Of a stretch of DNA of 30,513 nt, positions 1-9,224 are shown piece after piece; the first letter of the stretch is position 1; each line of letters starts with the position of its first letter. The stretch spans positions 1,358,033 through 1,388,545 of the forward strand of contig MZZL01000405.1 in assembly GCA_002749535.1 (NCBI GenBank), written 5' to 3'. The stretch comes from Apophysomyces variabilis (taxonomy: Eukaryota; Mucoromycota; Mucoromycetes; Mucorales; Mucoraceae). A program made the translations under genes and the position numbers. The notes under the pieces are model-generated. The model was not told the origin of the DNA and searched no databases. It saw nothing but the letters and a program-made list of their open reading frames with translations.

Positions 1-869
1 TTTTTTTTTTTTTTTGTTTGAGCTCATGAACGGGAAGCTATTGTTATTTTCATATCTTGGTTCCTTGTACCTTTAAGGCTTCTGTTCCTTTAATAAACTT
101 GAAGCTGAGGAGTATCGACAATGAACGGAACGATTTAACGCTACAAAATGCAGGTTAGCGCTTTATCCTGTTGCCAGAGACGTCTTGAAGTTATTGAGAG
201 CTTAAATTTAATAAGAGTGAAACTAGCGAGGGACGCTGTATCTACCTAACCTGCGTGCTCTTACCTTGTTGATCAATAGATATATCAGAAGAAACATCGT
301 ATATCTTGGATTTATTGCTCTTATCGTATTTATAGTAAGCCCATCTCCAAGTGTCATCACGATGGAAAGCCAAACGTTATATCATGTTCTGCACGATATC
401 GTACGAGCATCTATTGAGAAGCAGAGATATATGTCAAACAGCACGATTTCCTCATCCGTATATCAACCTTGCGACTATTTCTTCTCTCGTTTCTCCACTA
501 CTCACTCATAGTAAATAATGAACTAGTCGCGTCAATTTCTTTACATCAGCATAGAATAACATGGGAAAAAGGACTTTTCTTCTTTTTTCTTTAATTTGAC
601 TTTCCAGATATCCCTAGCTTCAATGCAATACATTTAAACTACTGCAATATAAGCAGTGATCTTTAATTGTGCATAAAAGGAACAATACTCAAGAATTTCA
701 CCTTATGTGGTATGAAAATGATCAAATATTACCCATTGGTATCAGGTACGTATTCAGAGAGCAATCCGGTGTTTAGACAAATTTTACAGTTCAAAAGATC
801 AGAAACATGGGTCATCGCACATTCTCTTTCGAGTCTATGACACAGTCTGAGTCATAAGATTCGACGATG
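1..869. other. Intergenic left edge, no supported gene
   Basis: The window opens with a 15-base T run. Only one frame of about 80 codons is open (266-511, +), and it begins at TTG rather than ATG. It shows no recognisable domain, so I do not call it. Nothing else is supported before the promoter of the acetyltransferase gene. Confidence 0.5.
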
Positions 870-872
870 CCG

Positions 873-880
873 TATATAAT
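873..880 (+). promoter_or_regulatory. TATA-like box of the acetyltransferase gene
   Basis: TATATAAT lies about 25 bases before the first ATG (898) and 55 bases before the next in-frame ATG (928). Fungal transcription usually starts some 30 or more bases beyond the TATA box. The spacing therefore makes 928 a credible real start. Confidence 0.4.
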
Positions 881-897
881 TACGGTAAGCTGACGAA

Positions 898-1782
898 ATG
901 TTTTTTATAGTTGATTTCAAGTTAAATATGTTAACTGATGGTCTCACCATAGTCCGTTATAAAGATGCATCCACGTTCTGTAAAGAGACGCAGATGCAAC
1001 TTGAAAAGTCCGAAGCAATCCACTCATTTCCTCTCTGGGCTGCATCGGTACTTTCGCAATCAGCGTTAGGCCGCGCTTATTGTGGCGCGGTGTGGCATGG
1101 CGACGAATGCGTCTTTGCTATTGTTGGCTTTGACCAAGGGAACATCTTTCCAACCTATTCGACAAATAAACGAGCTATCCGTCTCCTCCTCGCGGATATG
1201 GTTCAGACAGCTATCTCCATTCAAGGCATCATTGCATATCATCCCGTTATCGATCACATTTTGGACCTCTGGCCAGGCAAAACGCATCCATTGGTGTTAC
1301 ATCAGCAATTATGGAGCTACGAGCTGCGTGAAGTTCCAGGACCAGTGATGATCACAGATCAATTGAGGCAGGCGACTACTGTAGACCTTCGACTGGTAAC
1401 GGAATGGATGCGAGGGTTCAGCAAGGAAAGTTATGGCACCAGGCCAAGTGACGAACAATTAAGCAAACAATGTGCTCAGCTCATCGAAGACAGCTCCGTT
1501 TATCTATGGCTGCACCATGGCTCCCCAGTTTCCATGGCTATGACCAGACGAGTTTTAAGGCATGGTTGTTCTATTGGCTACGTTTACACGCCGCGTGATC
1601 ATCGTCATCAAGGACATGGGACAGCTGTTGTACGTGCGCTCTGCACTCAATTGCTAGACCGGGTTGATTACGTTACTCTCATCGTAGACGCCAGCAATCC
1701 TCGTCATGACAACCTTTACACACGAATCGGATTTTGCTCCATTGGAAGCGCTGCCCACTATATCCTCGCAAACAAGGAATGA
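898..1782 (+). CDS. GNAT-family N-acetyltransferase-like protein
   Basis: Intronless frame of 294 codons. The C-terminal half carries the GNAT acetyl-CoA fold. After the strand GYVYTPRD comes the motif-A pyrophosphate loop RHQGHGTA (residues 236-243, the Q/RxxGxG/A signature), then an amphipathic helix, then motif B around DASNPRHDNLYTRIGF (264-279), the usual N-x-LY-x-x-x-GF ending of this fold. The first 150 residues look like the divergent N-terminal half seen in fungal two-part GNAT proteins. It should transfer an acetyl group from acetyl-CoA to an amine, but the substrate cannot be inferred. No signal peptide or membrane segment is visible, so cytosol or nucleus is likely. Met11 (928) may be the true start given the TATA position. 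AATAAA follows the stop directly (1783-1788). Confidence 0.8.
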   Translation: MFFIVDFKLNMLTDGLTIVRYKDASTFCKETQMQLEKSEAIHSFPLWAASVLSQSALGRAYCGAVWHGDECVFAIVGFDQGNIFPTYSTNKRAIRLLLADMVQTAISIQGIIAYHPVIDHILDLWPGKTHPLVLHQQLWSYELREVPGPVMITDQLRQATTVDLRLVTEWMRGFSKESYGTRPSDEQLSKQCAQLIEDSSVYLWLHHGSPVSMAMTRRVLRHGCSIGYVYTPRDHRHQGHGTAVVRALCTQLLDRVDYVTLIVDASNPRHDNLYTRIGFCSIGSAAHYILANKE

Positions 1783-1788
1783 AATAAA

Positions 1789-2189
1789 AACGGGAACCTT
1801 TCTTTTCTTTATTTCATATTGTCGATGCTGATGAGGCTGGTACGGTTTACACAAAGCCCTAGATCCTAGTTTAACAATTTCTTTAATTTATCTCTCATCA
1901 GACCATTCCTTGTCCTCAGCAACACTATCAACATTTGGAGTACCAACTCCATTACGTGCAAAAGCAATAATATGTACCAGGTTTCTGCTCTGGTACCGAA
2001 GTTGCATGCGTTCATGCGCTAAATTATTTTAATAACCTGCCCTGATCTCGTTCTTCTACAACAAAAATAGAGATAGCCTGTTCGACACCTCCGTTTTGCT
2101 TATCCATAAGGACGTTTAAAGTTTCTGTAAGTAGCGACTTTGAGAGCTTGCTCAAAAGCCGAGTACAACAGGTTTGTTTATCCATAGGT
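1789..2189. other. Intergenic, convergent gene ends
   Basis: This is the space between the 3' ends of the acetyltransferase (+) and oxidoreductase (-) genes. I see no gene, only short open frames without recognisable features. Confidence 0.5.
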
Positions 2190-3600
2190 TCATAGTTTTT
2201 GACTAAGTCGAGGGCTACAGCTTCCGTTGATCTCAATTACCAATTTTCCGAATTGCTCTCCCCGTCTGAATGAAATCAGAAAAACACCACAGTCAGTGGG
2301 ATGAACCTGGTGCATCTTGTGTGAAGAGGATATACTTACTGCATCACGCCAATGGCCTCGTTGATGGAGGTTTCGTTCAATCCCTGCCATACATGGGATA
2401 CAACCGGTTTGATCTTGTGTTTTTCCACGAAGGCCACCATTTCGTGGAACTCTTTGCGTGATCCCAATGTACATGCACGCAGATCAATGTGTTTGAGCAC
2501 ATAGCCCATGGTATAAGTCACTCCTTGGACGCTTGCGGTTTGTCCGTAATTAGCAATGATGCCGCCCGGTCGCATCAGTTTGGGATACTGTGCGTACAAT
2601 GGACCTCCAGCGCCATCAATGATGGCGGACAATAAGTTGTTACCCAATAACTTCTTCAGTTCCGCCATACAATTAGCTATTAAAAGAGTCCATGGTGTGT
2701 TTCAGCGAAAGGACGAACTTTTTATATTTTCCAATCAACGACATCGACTTACCATCTTTATAGTTGACACCTCCTTTCGCTCCCAGTTGAATTGCACGCT
2801 CGATCTTTTCAGGACTAGACGAGGTCACGTAGACATGAGCTCCGGCAGCAATCGCAAATTGAAGGGCAGCTAACGCTACCCCTCCACCAATACCCGTAAC
2901 AAGCACATGATCTCCTTCTCTAACGAGTGCCTTTGTAAAGACAGCCCTGTTACGAACGCAATTCAAAAGAAGTTAGCAAAAAAAATTATGCATTGACTGC
3001 CACCGCATCTATATTACCTGTAGGCCGTGAGACCCACCAAAGGCAATGCGGCAGCTTCTGTTACGGATAAATGAGAAGGACAGAGAACCAATTCTCGGCT
3101 ATCCACGGTGACGGATTCTGTTAAGGTGCCTTATATAGATATATATTGGTATTAAACGCGCTAGAACAGGTTTCACCTTGTTATTCCCGCCCAAAGGATG
3201 CTTACCTACACAAGGCAAAAGTCCCAGCATGCGAAGGTCATTTTCAGGCCCTCGTTCGTCCGACTCCCATCCTCGGCCGGGATTCAGAAGGACACGCTGA
3301 CCCACTTCTACTGACGCCGAAGGTCCATTCTGAACAACGACACCCACGGCATCAGCGCCCATGACGGATTCAGGCGAAATGCCCGGATACATGCCCTTCA
3401 GAATCCAAACGTCACTATGACACACATCAGCTAAAGTACGTCGCTTCCCTCGGTCTCTACCGGTGATTCAGTGCAGCAGCTTGAATCTTGACAAGAGACT
3501 CTGCACCTTGAGGCTCTTTTGGTGATTGTTCGCGCAATTCTAAACCATATTTGAAACCGGATTCAGGTTTTGGTGACTTATTGAGGACCACGGCAACCAT
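2190..3600 (-). CDS. Medium-chain dehydrogenase/reductase without catalytic zinc, 6 exons
   Basis: Exons 3600-3461, 3414-3206, 3129-3018, 2946-2753, 2676-2340 and 2265-2190 join in frame to 355 codons. Introns are 46, 76, 71, 76 and 74 nt, all GT-AG. The product is an NAD(P)H-dependent MDR enzyme of the quinone-oxidoreductase or YogA-like group. The GroES-like part holds ALNHRDVWI (43-51) and GADAVGVV. The Rossmann domain holds the nucleotide loop TGIGGGVA (171-178) and a C-terminal EQFGKLVI. Catalytic-zinc ligands are missing: there is no Cys after NHR, and GAD stands where zinc enzymes have GHE. It probably reduces a small carbonyl or enone in the cytosol; the substrate is unknown. The splice choice at exon 2 matters: the acceptor ending CATAG gives the conserved NHR-DVW junction. 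The gene is divergent from the small gene at 3982. Confidence 0.88.
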
Positions 3601-3981
3601 AGTAATTTAAAAAAGAAAGAGGCAAAAGAGAAAAACAAAAGAACCGTTTTCTCTTCTTTTTCCAATACAGTGTGGGGTCGTGCTGACTAACAGAAATTTA
3701 ATTGCCATATATAGAAATGGTTTATGCTTCTAGTGTTGCTACGATTCCGTTGTGCTGCTAACCGAGGCAACCGTCCCCCTTTGCAAAGGATAGATCGATT
3801 TTCATATGTTTTTTGACTTATTGATTTCATACGGATGCATCTACCCAAAGAAATGGACAGCAATTTCTTATTTTACCGGTGATAGGAGAAAAAAAAAAGG
3901 ACAGTGTCTTATCTGTTATGCTCTTTGTTTCTCTTTCCTTTTCTTTTTACCCTTCCCTTTTCGCTTTCTATACGCTAATCA
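3601..3981. promoter_or_regulatory. Shared divergent promoter region
   Basis: 380 bases separate the starts of the oxidoreductase (-) and the small two-exon gene (+). The part next to 3982 is a long C/T-rich tract (about 3920-3970), the kind of leader seen before other starts in this window. No specific operator was recognised. Confidence 0.4.
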
Positions 3982-4227
3982 ATGATTTATTCCATTCTAT
4001 CAAGCGTACAAGAAAAGTATGTCCAGTTTAAGTGTGCTATTTGCGGATCCGAAAGGCATCAGACCAAGGTTTTAATTAACGAACATATTCAGTAAGAAAG
4101 CTATATCTGACACCGCGTCTCTTTTTTCTTTCTTTATTCTTCTTCTTACAGAATTGCCCTGTTTCTCCTTGAACCGGCGCCAAATGCACGGACAGAATGC
4201 GGGTTTACTATTGCTTTTCATTCATAG
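3982..4227 (+). CDS. Small two-exon protein with CxxC-x4-H motif
   Basis: Exon 1 runs from ATG at 3982 to 4091. Intron 4092-4151 (60 nt) has a GTAAGA donor and a pyrimidine-rich TTCTTCTTACAG acceptor. Exon 2 is 4152-4227, ending in TAG. The join is in phase and gives 61 residues. The only recognisable part is FKCAICGSERHQTK (about 18-31): two cysteines and a histidine spaced as in a zinc knuckle, with a further Cys in exon 2 (TECGF). A strong pyrimidine tract precedes the ATG. The motif resembles the N-terminal knuckle of the Fanzor gene at 21 kb (CPACGSTEHRST), so this could be a small independent zinc-binding protein or the N-terminal stub of a lost gene. The function is unknown. It rests on coherent splice signals and phase, not homology. 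Confidence 0.45.
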
Positions 4228-5954
4228 GGCTCTTTTTTAACTTTCATATGATTTCCATGCTTTATCTCATTGTTGTTGTGTCTACAATATGGATTTTTTT
4301 CTGATAAGCGCTATTTTCCCCATTGCTATTTCCAGAACACCATATATATCTTTCTTTTCTCTCTCTCTTTCTCTCTAACTTTTAAGCCATTTTAAAACTT
4401 CCATTGAACAACCGGTGACGAAGGTGTCCATTTCTTTCCATCTGTCCTATTGTCGGTGGGATGTTACACTAGGCTATACCCTACTTACGGAAAATGCTCT
4501 GCTTGCCTATGCCAATTAGACTGTAAAAAGAAATAAAACTTAATAAACCACAACATGCATACTCGATCTGTTTTAGTGTCTCGTCACTGCGTTGTCTTTT
4601 GTCCATACCCGAAATCATCCGACGCTTTGGATCGTCGTAAATCTGAGAAAGCATATATATTACCCATACTTACAGACACAGAGACTTCCTGTAATTCACC
4701 CAAAGCTTGTGCTAATGGATGCCAACAGCATGTGTAGTTAAATACATTTCAGCAATACGGATCTAGATCGATTGTGTCCTGAGCTAAGAATTTTAGCTTC
4801 ATAAGCAATTCTACAGGTTATTGCGTATTTTCCTGAGTTCATGCTTGCAAACTCGATTTGGCATATGGAGTTACACGCTTATTTGAACTGTCCAGTTTGA
4901 TCCTTTCTATAACCTCTGATCTGCCAGATAGCTTTGCCATAAATTGAATTGATAGAGGCGTCAATATGCCAAGCAATTGAAGGTGTAGTAATGGTAAAAC
5001 GAAAAGAAAGAGTAAAAGAGACGACACGCCGTCTTATGGGCACAAAGATGTAGCAGTATAACATCACGTATTGAATTGACGTACTCTTCGATAATGGGAA
5101 GCTAGTGCCAACCAAAGTACTATTTAGATAAGCAAATTAAAGTTCATATTTTCAATGGAGTAACGGAGGCTATCAGATTATAGGATCGAACTGAGAGATG
5201 TGACACGCATAGAACTGCAAAAGCATGATGACTCAAAATCCGTATGATAGTACATGACTTTTGCCATTCTTACGGTTGGCATAATAATGTTTTCTGCAAT
5301 AGAAAGTGAGCCTGCACGGTTTTACTTGGCATGAAATCCTTACCAAGTTCTACAGCGAAATTTTCCGCATTTCTAAGATAAGATAACAAGGAAAAGACTT
5401 AATTATTCAGTTGATATTTGTAAATGTATGTATTTCTTCTGCTAGCTGTTCCGTATATAACCGTAATAACCATCATTGATTCAGCTCATTACATCATTCT
5501 CAACTGAAGTCGACGTAGATTGATGTTAGCTTTTCGTAACCTAGCACATTCCCTTTGACGTCGTCCAATAGGAACGGTTCCGATAATTTGGCCCAAAAAA
5601 TTTTTTGTGCTGCATTGACAAAGTCCGGTCTTTCTCCACTGAGCGGGGAACGTCCTGACCGCACCAGCATGTCATCATTAAAAAGCTGCAACTTGCTGAC
5701 AATGCCACTTTCCAGAAAATCGGACAGAAAGTATCAGTACTGTTCTCAGGAAAATTCAACAGAAAGCATTAGCGAAACCGGGCCTAACGTGGAGACTAGG
5801 ATGACGAGTCTCTAACCACCCTAACACTCGAAATGGTCCTGAAATGATGACCTGAAACCAGACGATGGCCAAGAAATGGGACGGAGATATTGATCTTGAA
5901 CTGCTTCCTTTTGTTTGAGATATTTTGAAGATATTGTAAGAGTTCCGGTACTTT
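4228..5954. other. Long gap without a supported gene
   Basis: A TATA-like plus CT-rich stretch (about 4340-4380) looks like a promoter, but no convincing frame follows. A 60-codon frame at 4555-4737 (+) is Cys-rich near its end and is preceded by an A-rich leader; I cannot support it further. Around 5625-5660 an imperfect palindrome makes both strands read SPLSGERPD. The rest looks like unconstrained AT-rich DNA. Confidence 0.4.
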
Positions 5955-6290
5955 TTGTTCAGCATAGTAGCTCACACATCAGCTAGTCCGGTGCTAGTCT
6001 ATGATGCAAACCAACCATTGATGGATCACAGTGAAGTGATTTTAAATAGTCATCTTGTCTGGCCTGCTCTTCGTGCATGTACCAGTTTCTTATGTTGCCG
6101 TGGTGGAGAGAGACCTGACTTCTTTCTTGGTGAAGGAAAATTGCATGCCATGGCAAAACGGCTTAAACAGCTGAGATAGTGTTGCTCGAGACATCCAACG
6201 CTCTTAGTAAAGCAGATCGCGCAAAAGTCAGCGTCGATCATTTTAAGGCGATGTTTGGAGCGTTAGCCATGTTGAAAACACTCTGGGAAG
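5955..6290 (+). pseudogene. Relic of a Mucoromycota-expanded protein family (DFxxGE...LLLETS type)
   Basis: Two neighbouring frames read as parts of one protein. The first (about 5965-6176) contains WPALRACTSF and PDFFLGEGKLHAMAKRL, ending in TAG. The second, in another frame from about 6181, reads LLLETSNALSKADRAK and then DHFKAMFGALAMLKTLW. I recognise this order (PGE-x-x-L-x-AM, then LL-E-TS, then DH-x-K-x-x-FG-LAMLK) from unnamed multi-copy proteins of Mucorales; that recollection could not be checked. A linker of about 20-30 residues expected between the blocks is absent, and the frame changes at the break. A deletion plus frameshift is therefore likely. No start codon context or upstream exon was found. 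Confidence 0.5.
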
Positions 6291-6343
6291 TGGTTCCTGA
6301 TGTACTTTTTCTTACTTAATAAAAAATAGTACATCAGGAACCA
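6291..6343. repeat. Perfect 16-bp inverted repeat (hairpin)
   Basis: TGGTTCCTGATGTACT (6291-6306) is repeated exactly in reverse complement at 6328-6343, around a 21-base AT-rich loop. It sits directly after the relic gene. It may be a tiny foldback element or a transcript-end hairpin. Confidence 0.75.
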
Positions 6344-6896
6344 GAAATAGCACAATAGGAACTAATAGAGACCGGAAGGAACCCACATTTTCCATAGTGA
6401 AAGTTCTGCTGACGCTTTACCCTACGGCAACTTAGCATATTTTTTGATATCAAAGCATTTTTTCATGTGCATGGTATGGCTATGGATTTTGCGAGCATAA
6501 TAGTCAGACACTCGTTTATTTAATTACTCGTAAGACACAGCTATAAGAGATTGGACTATCTCAACACCGGAGCCAGACGTTTACCTTGTGGTTAAGGAGA
6601 CAAGACGGAATTTCCAAGTAACTTTGACGACAAACACGATCAACTCTAACCTTTCATAGGTTTCATGTACTCACTAGTGGTAAGGATATGTTCCGCAGTT
6701 CTATCCAAACGGATATAATTTATTCTTTTCCAAGATGATGTTGGGGGAGACAACTGCAAACATTACATGGCTCGAAGATAGTCATAAGAATATCGGAAGA
6801 ACACACCGCTACAGCGTGGAGAAACCAAAGCTTCTAAACGATATCGTAAATTCATCCATTATCACTAAGGAGGAGAAAAGGTGCACACGTCACAGG

Positions 6897-6926
6897 AAAG
6901 TCGCATGTCATATAGCATGCGACTTT
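6897..6926. repeat. Perfect 11-bp inverted repeat
   Basis: AAAGTCGCATG (6897-6907) pairs perfectly with 6916-6926 around an 8-base loop. Related words (TGCGA, GCGAC) recur in the following 90 bases up to the 3' end of the minus-strand zinc-finger fragment, so this may be the edge of a short repeat element. Confidence 0.6.
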
Positions 6927-7007
6927 TGTGAGATTTGTGCGGCGTTTGATTACTAGAGCTAGGCGACCTCTATACGAGTTGTATGCGATTTATACGATTT
7001 ATGCGAC

Positions 7008-7316
7008 CTATAAGACTTTTTTGTCCCACAGTGATATATCCCCATACAAATCCTCAATGGTTGCCTTATTGACAATCAACTTTAGGTAATGGTTATGAAG
7101 TGCTTGTTGGACACGCTTGTCTCGTCCTCGAGCTTGAATGCTTGCAGCGTTTTGTTTGTAGTACGCACTTTTTCGTCCCTTGTCTCTTTTGTGTACAGTA
7201 ACATTGACAGGGATCTTTGGCTTCGACCTTAGCTTTCCATGGTTAAGGTTGGGATCATGTTTTTTACGGATATGCAAATTGAGAGCACTGTTGTTCACGA
7301 ACGTCTTCAGGCATTC
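7008..7316 (-). CDS. C2H2 zinc-finger protein fragment, C-terminal exon
   Basis: The open frame reads toward lower coordinates. It begins with ECLKTF, then VNNSALNLHIRKKH: the second half of a classical C2H2 finger (C, F, L, H-x3-H). A basic, Lys/Arg-rich tail of about 75 residues follows and ends at 7008. The first Cys of the finger is missing, and just upstream the frame meets a stop. The exon therefore starts at a splice acceptor near 7314-7316 (CCAG). No convincing upstream exon was found in the next 300 bases. It is either a partial gene with a distant first exon or a truncated copy. A DNA-binding role is inferred from the finger alone. Confidence 0.45.
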   Translation of the reverse strand, partial: ECLKTFVNNSALNLHIRKKHDPNLNHGKLRSKPKIPVNVTVHKRDKGRKSAYYKQNAASIQARGRDKRVQQALHNHYLKLIVNKATIEDLYGDISLWDKKVL

Positions 7317-7627
7317 TGGATAAGTTCAGCGGCTACTTGTTAATACTAATATATAGTTAAATTTGTTTAAATCATATGGCATGTTAGGCAATAAATAAAG
7401 AGATAATGAAAAAGGAAATAAGAACGTAAAGCAATAATTCCATTAAACGATTAATGCACGATAAGAATCATAGCAAGTACATGAGTTTTATAGCAATTCT
7501 ATTGCCCGACTAAAAAGATGGCACGCAAACTACTTGTTGCAAAGAGAAAATAGACTTGTGCTATAATCCCAAAATATAGAAACATTTCCAACTTTACTGA
7601 GATAGCTAATAAACGCGTTTGCCTTTA
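7317..7627. other. AT-rich gap, nothing recognised
   Basis: No open frame with features and no clear regulatory signal was seen. Confidence 0.4.
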
Positions 7628-7727
7628 CTCGAATATGTAAAGTCATATTCACCTATATTCGAATAGCTCAAAACCGGTTTTTTCTCCATTGGAATATATA
7701 AAGTCATGTTCATTCATATTCGAGTAC
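7628..7727. repeat. Degenerate tandem repeat, period about 61 bp
   Basis: Two units, 7628-7666 and 7688-7727, share GAATAT(G/A)TAAAGTCAT(A/G)TTCA and end in TATTCGA-type words. Each unit also has TCGAAT/ATTCGA at its two ends, so it is partly palindromic. Weaker echoes (TCGAATA, TCCGAATAC) continue to about 7780. It is probably an old non-coding repeat. Confidence 0.5.
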
Positions 7728-7780
7728 CATATATTTGTATTTCGAATAATAAAAACCAGTTGCAGTCATATCCGAATACA

Positions 7781-8640
7781 TAAGACCCAGCTCTATATAT
7801 ACGTAAGATAGAATACTCCAATAAAAACATGTGTCCGTAGCTATTTGAATAAAAAACCCACGCCTGTGTTTGTTTCCATACAAAAGCACTCAGGTTTCGG
7901 TTACACATGGTCGTGAATTATGTAACCCGTGTCCGCAATGTCTATATTTGGACTAGTACGCCCGTGTCCGTAGGTTTTCCGCTCCAGAAATTCGGTAGAC
8001 GATGGAAGTTTAACTCTGTTACACGTTTGAGTTTCGGCCCAAACCTTGAAAAGGCGATTGCTCTCCACCGGTTCCAGTTATTGACAAACAATGAATAATC
8101 TCACTTCTACGCAGAAACGGTACTCACAGATCTTTTCTCCTTTTTCTTTCCTTTTTCTTTGTATTTTTTGGATGAAAGTGGGATCAAAGGGTCCTTTTGC
8201 TAACGTGCTAGCAACGAGCACAAAATCGATTTATGGGCTTGCATGACTGTGGTGGAGTAACGTTACAGTGGCAAGGAATATAGTACGAAGCGATTGTCTT
8301 GCAAAGTACTAAAGACTTTGCGCTTGGGCTATAACCGCTTTTTTTCTTAACCAAGCTAACATTATATGTGAAAAGCAGTAACCTCAAAAGATGGAAGGAC
8401 ATTCCTTGTTTACTGGTAAACGACCGATAGATCCCATGTGCGGTGTTACCCACCGTTGTTTACCTGAGAAATCCTTGGCTTTGTGTTTCCCGATCCTGTT
8501 CCATGAGCCTAACCTTGTTTTTGCTTTTTGCTTTTTTCTTCAAAATGTGAACATAAAGAAAGTAAAGAAAATAAAGAAAAGAGCACTTAGCCAAAGGCCA
8601 TTCCAAAAACGGACTCCATGTTTTTTTCTGGCATTAGCGT
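7781..8640. other. Gap with weak open frames, no supported gene
   Basis: Frames at 7907-8098 (+), 8208-8453 (-) and the 5' part of 8391-8819 (+) are open, but they show no domain, no splice-coherent model and no family resemblance I can name. The motif CCGTGTCCG recurs (about 7927 and 7961). Confidence 0.35.
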
Positions 8641-8644
8641 TCAT

Positions 8645-8997
8645 ATGGTTTCCAATCAAGCAGTGGATGACAAAGTTGATGCCCACATCACCCAGGATGC
8701 CCCATTTGGCGCATTCTTATCAAGTGGTTGCAACCCAACGTGAAAACGAACAGCTGCTTCCTTTGCGTTTCAACAAAGCAGCAGATGTCGATTTCTTGCC
8801 CGGCCGTTGCACAGTATAAAACCACCACCATCACCAGCATATTGCCAGACTGCCTCATTATCATGTACCCGGAAGACACAGATAATGGCGTCAACGTCGG
8901 GTATGGTGAGGTCAAGCGTGAGGAAGAGCAGTAAGCCTCAAAACCTGCCTTTGAACGTATCATGCTTACGCATACTGTTGATGCAGAGCGTATGATC
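8645..8997 (+). pseudogene. PD-(D/E)XK-like fragment, frameshifted
   Basis: A frame from about 8728 to 8934 reads LPDCLIIMYPED and then NVGYGEVKREEEQ. The spacing PD, 19 residues, E-V-K is the metal-binding core of PD-(D/E)XK nucleases, with hydrophobic strands around both acidic positions. I recall many unnamed Mucorales proteins with this R/PD...GExK pattern, which is not verified here. A coding-like segment just upstream (from ATG 8645, MVSNQAVDDKVD) lies in another frame. Downstream, a possible donor (GTAAGC, 8932) joins to AGCGTATG, but the frame soon stops. I read it as a broken copy. The intact-looking gene at 24 kb carries the same core. Confidence 0.35.
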
Positions 8998-9002
8998 CCG
9001 TA

Positions 9003-9190
9003 CCTGCCTTCGCCAGTCTCAGCCATTTGGGTAACAGTGTGATGCGCTTCTTCCGGTCCTTTTGCTCTTTCTTCCGTTACTTTGGACAATTTCCATCTAT
9101 CTCGCAAGGCCAAAGCTTCATTTCCCGCTACTTCCTTCTCATCTATAATGGTGGAGGATGATGATTCTCCCTCTACCTTTTCTGATTAGG
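9003..9190 (-). other. Coding-like segment, unassigned
   Basis: Read on the minus strand this segment gives a hydrophilic, Glu/Lys-rich frame (LALRDRWKLSKVTEERAKG, then HHTVTQMAETGEGR) ending at a GTACGG donor-like site near 9003. No start codon, partner exon or family was recognised. It may be an exon of a degraded gene. Confidence 0.22.
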
Positions 9191-9224
9191 ATTTCCTTGT
9201 TTTTCAATTGACTAGTTTTCTATT

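Noticed and set aside
266..511. 81-codon frame near the left edge with a hydrophobic start
   Set aside because: It begins at TTG, has no splice or promoter support and no family resemblance.
1818..1845. CTGATGAG, the hammerhead ribozyme core word
   Set aside because: The required GAAA partner and flanking stems are absent, here and at the second occurrence near 12108.
3099..3425. A minus-strand frame beginning CHSDVWILKG, resembling the zinc-ADH CHTD motif
   Set aside because: The CHS residues come from reading through the 46-nt intron. Splicing at the CATAG acceptor gives the conserved NHRDVW junction, so no catalytic-zinc motif exists.
4555..4737. 60-codon Cys-containing frame
   Set aside because: It has an A-rich leader and an ATG, but no domain, no splice support and a length expected by chance in a 1.7-kb gap.
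5620..5665. SPLSGERPD read on both strands, with a similar GERPDF at 6105
   Set aside because: The local sequence is an imperfect palindrome, and the match to 6105 is only about 17 of 20 bases. No element ends could be drawn.
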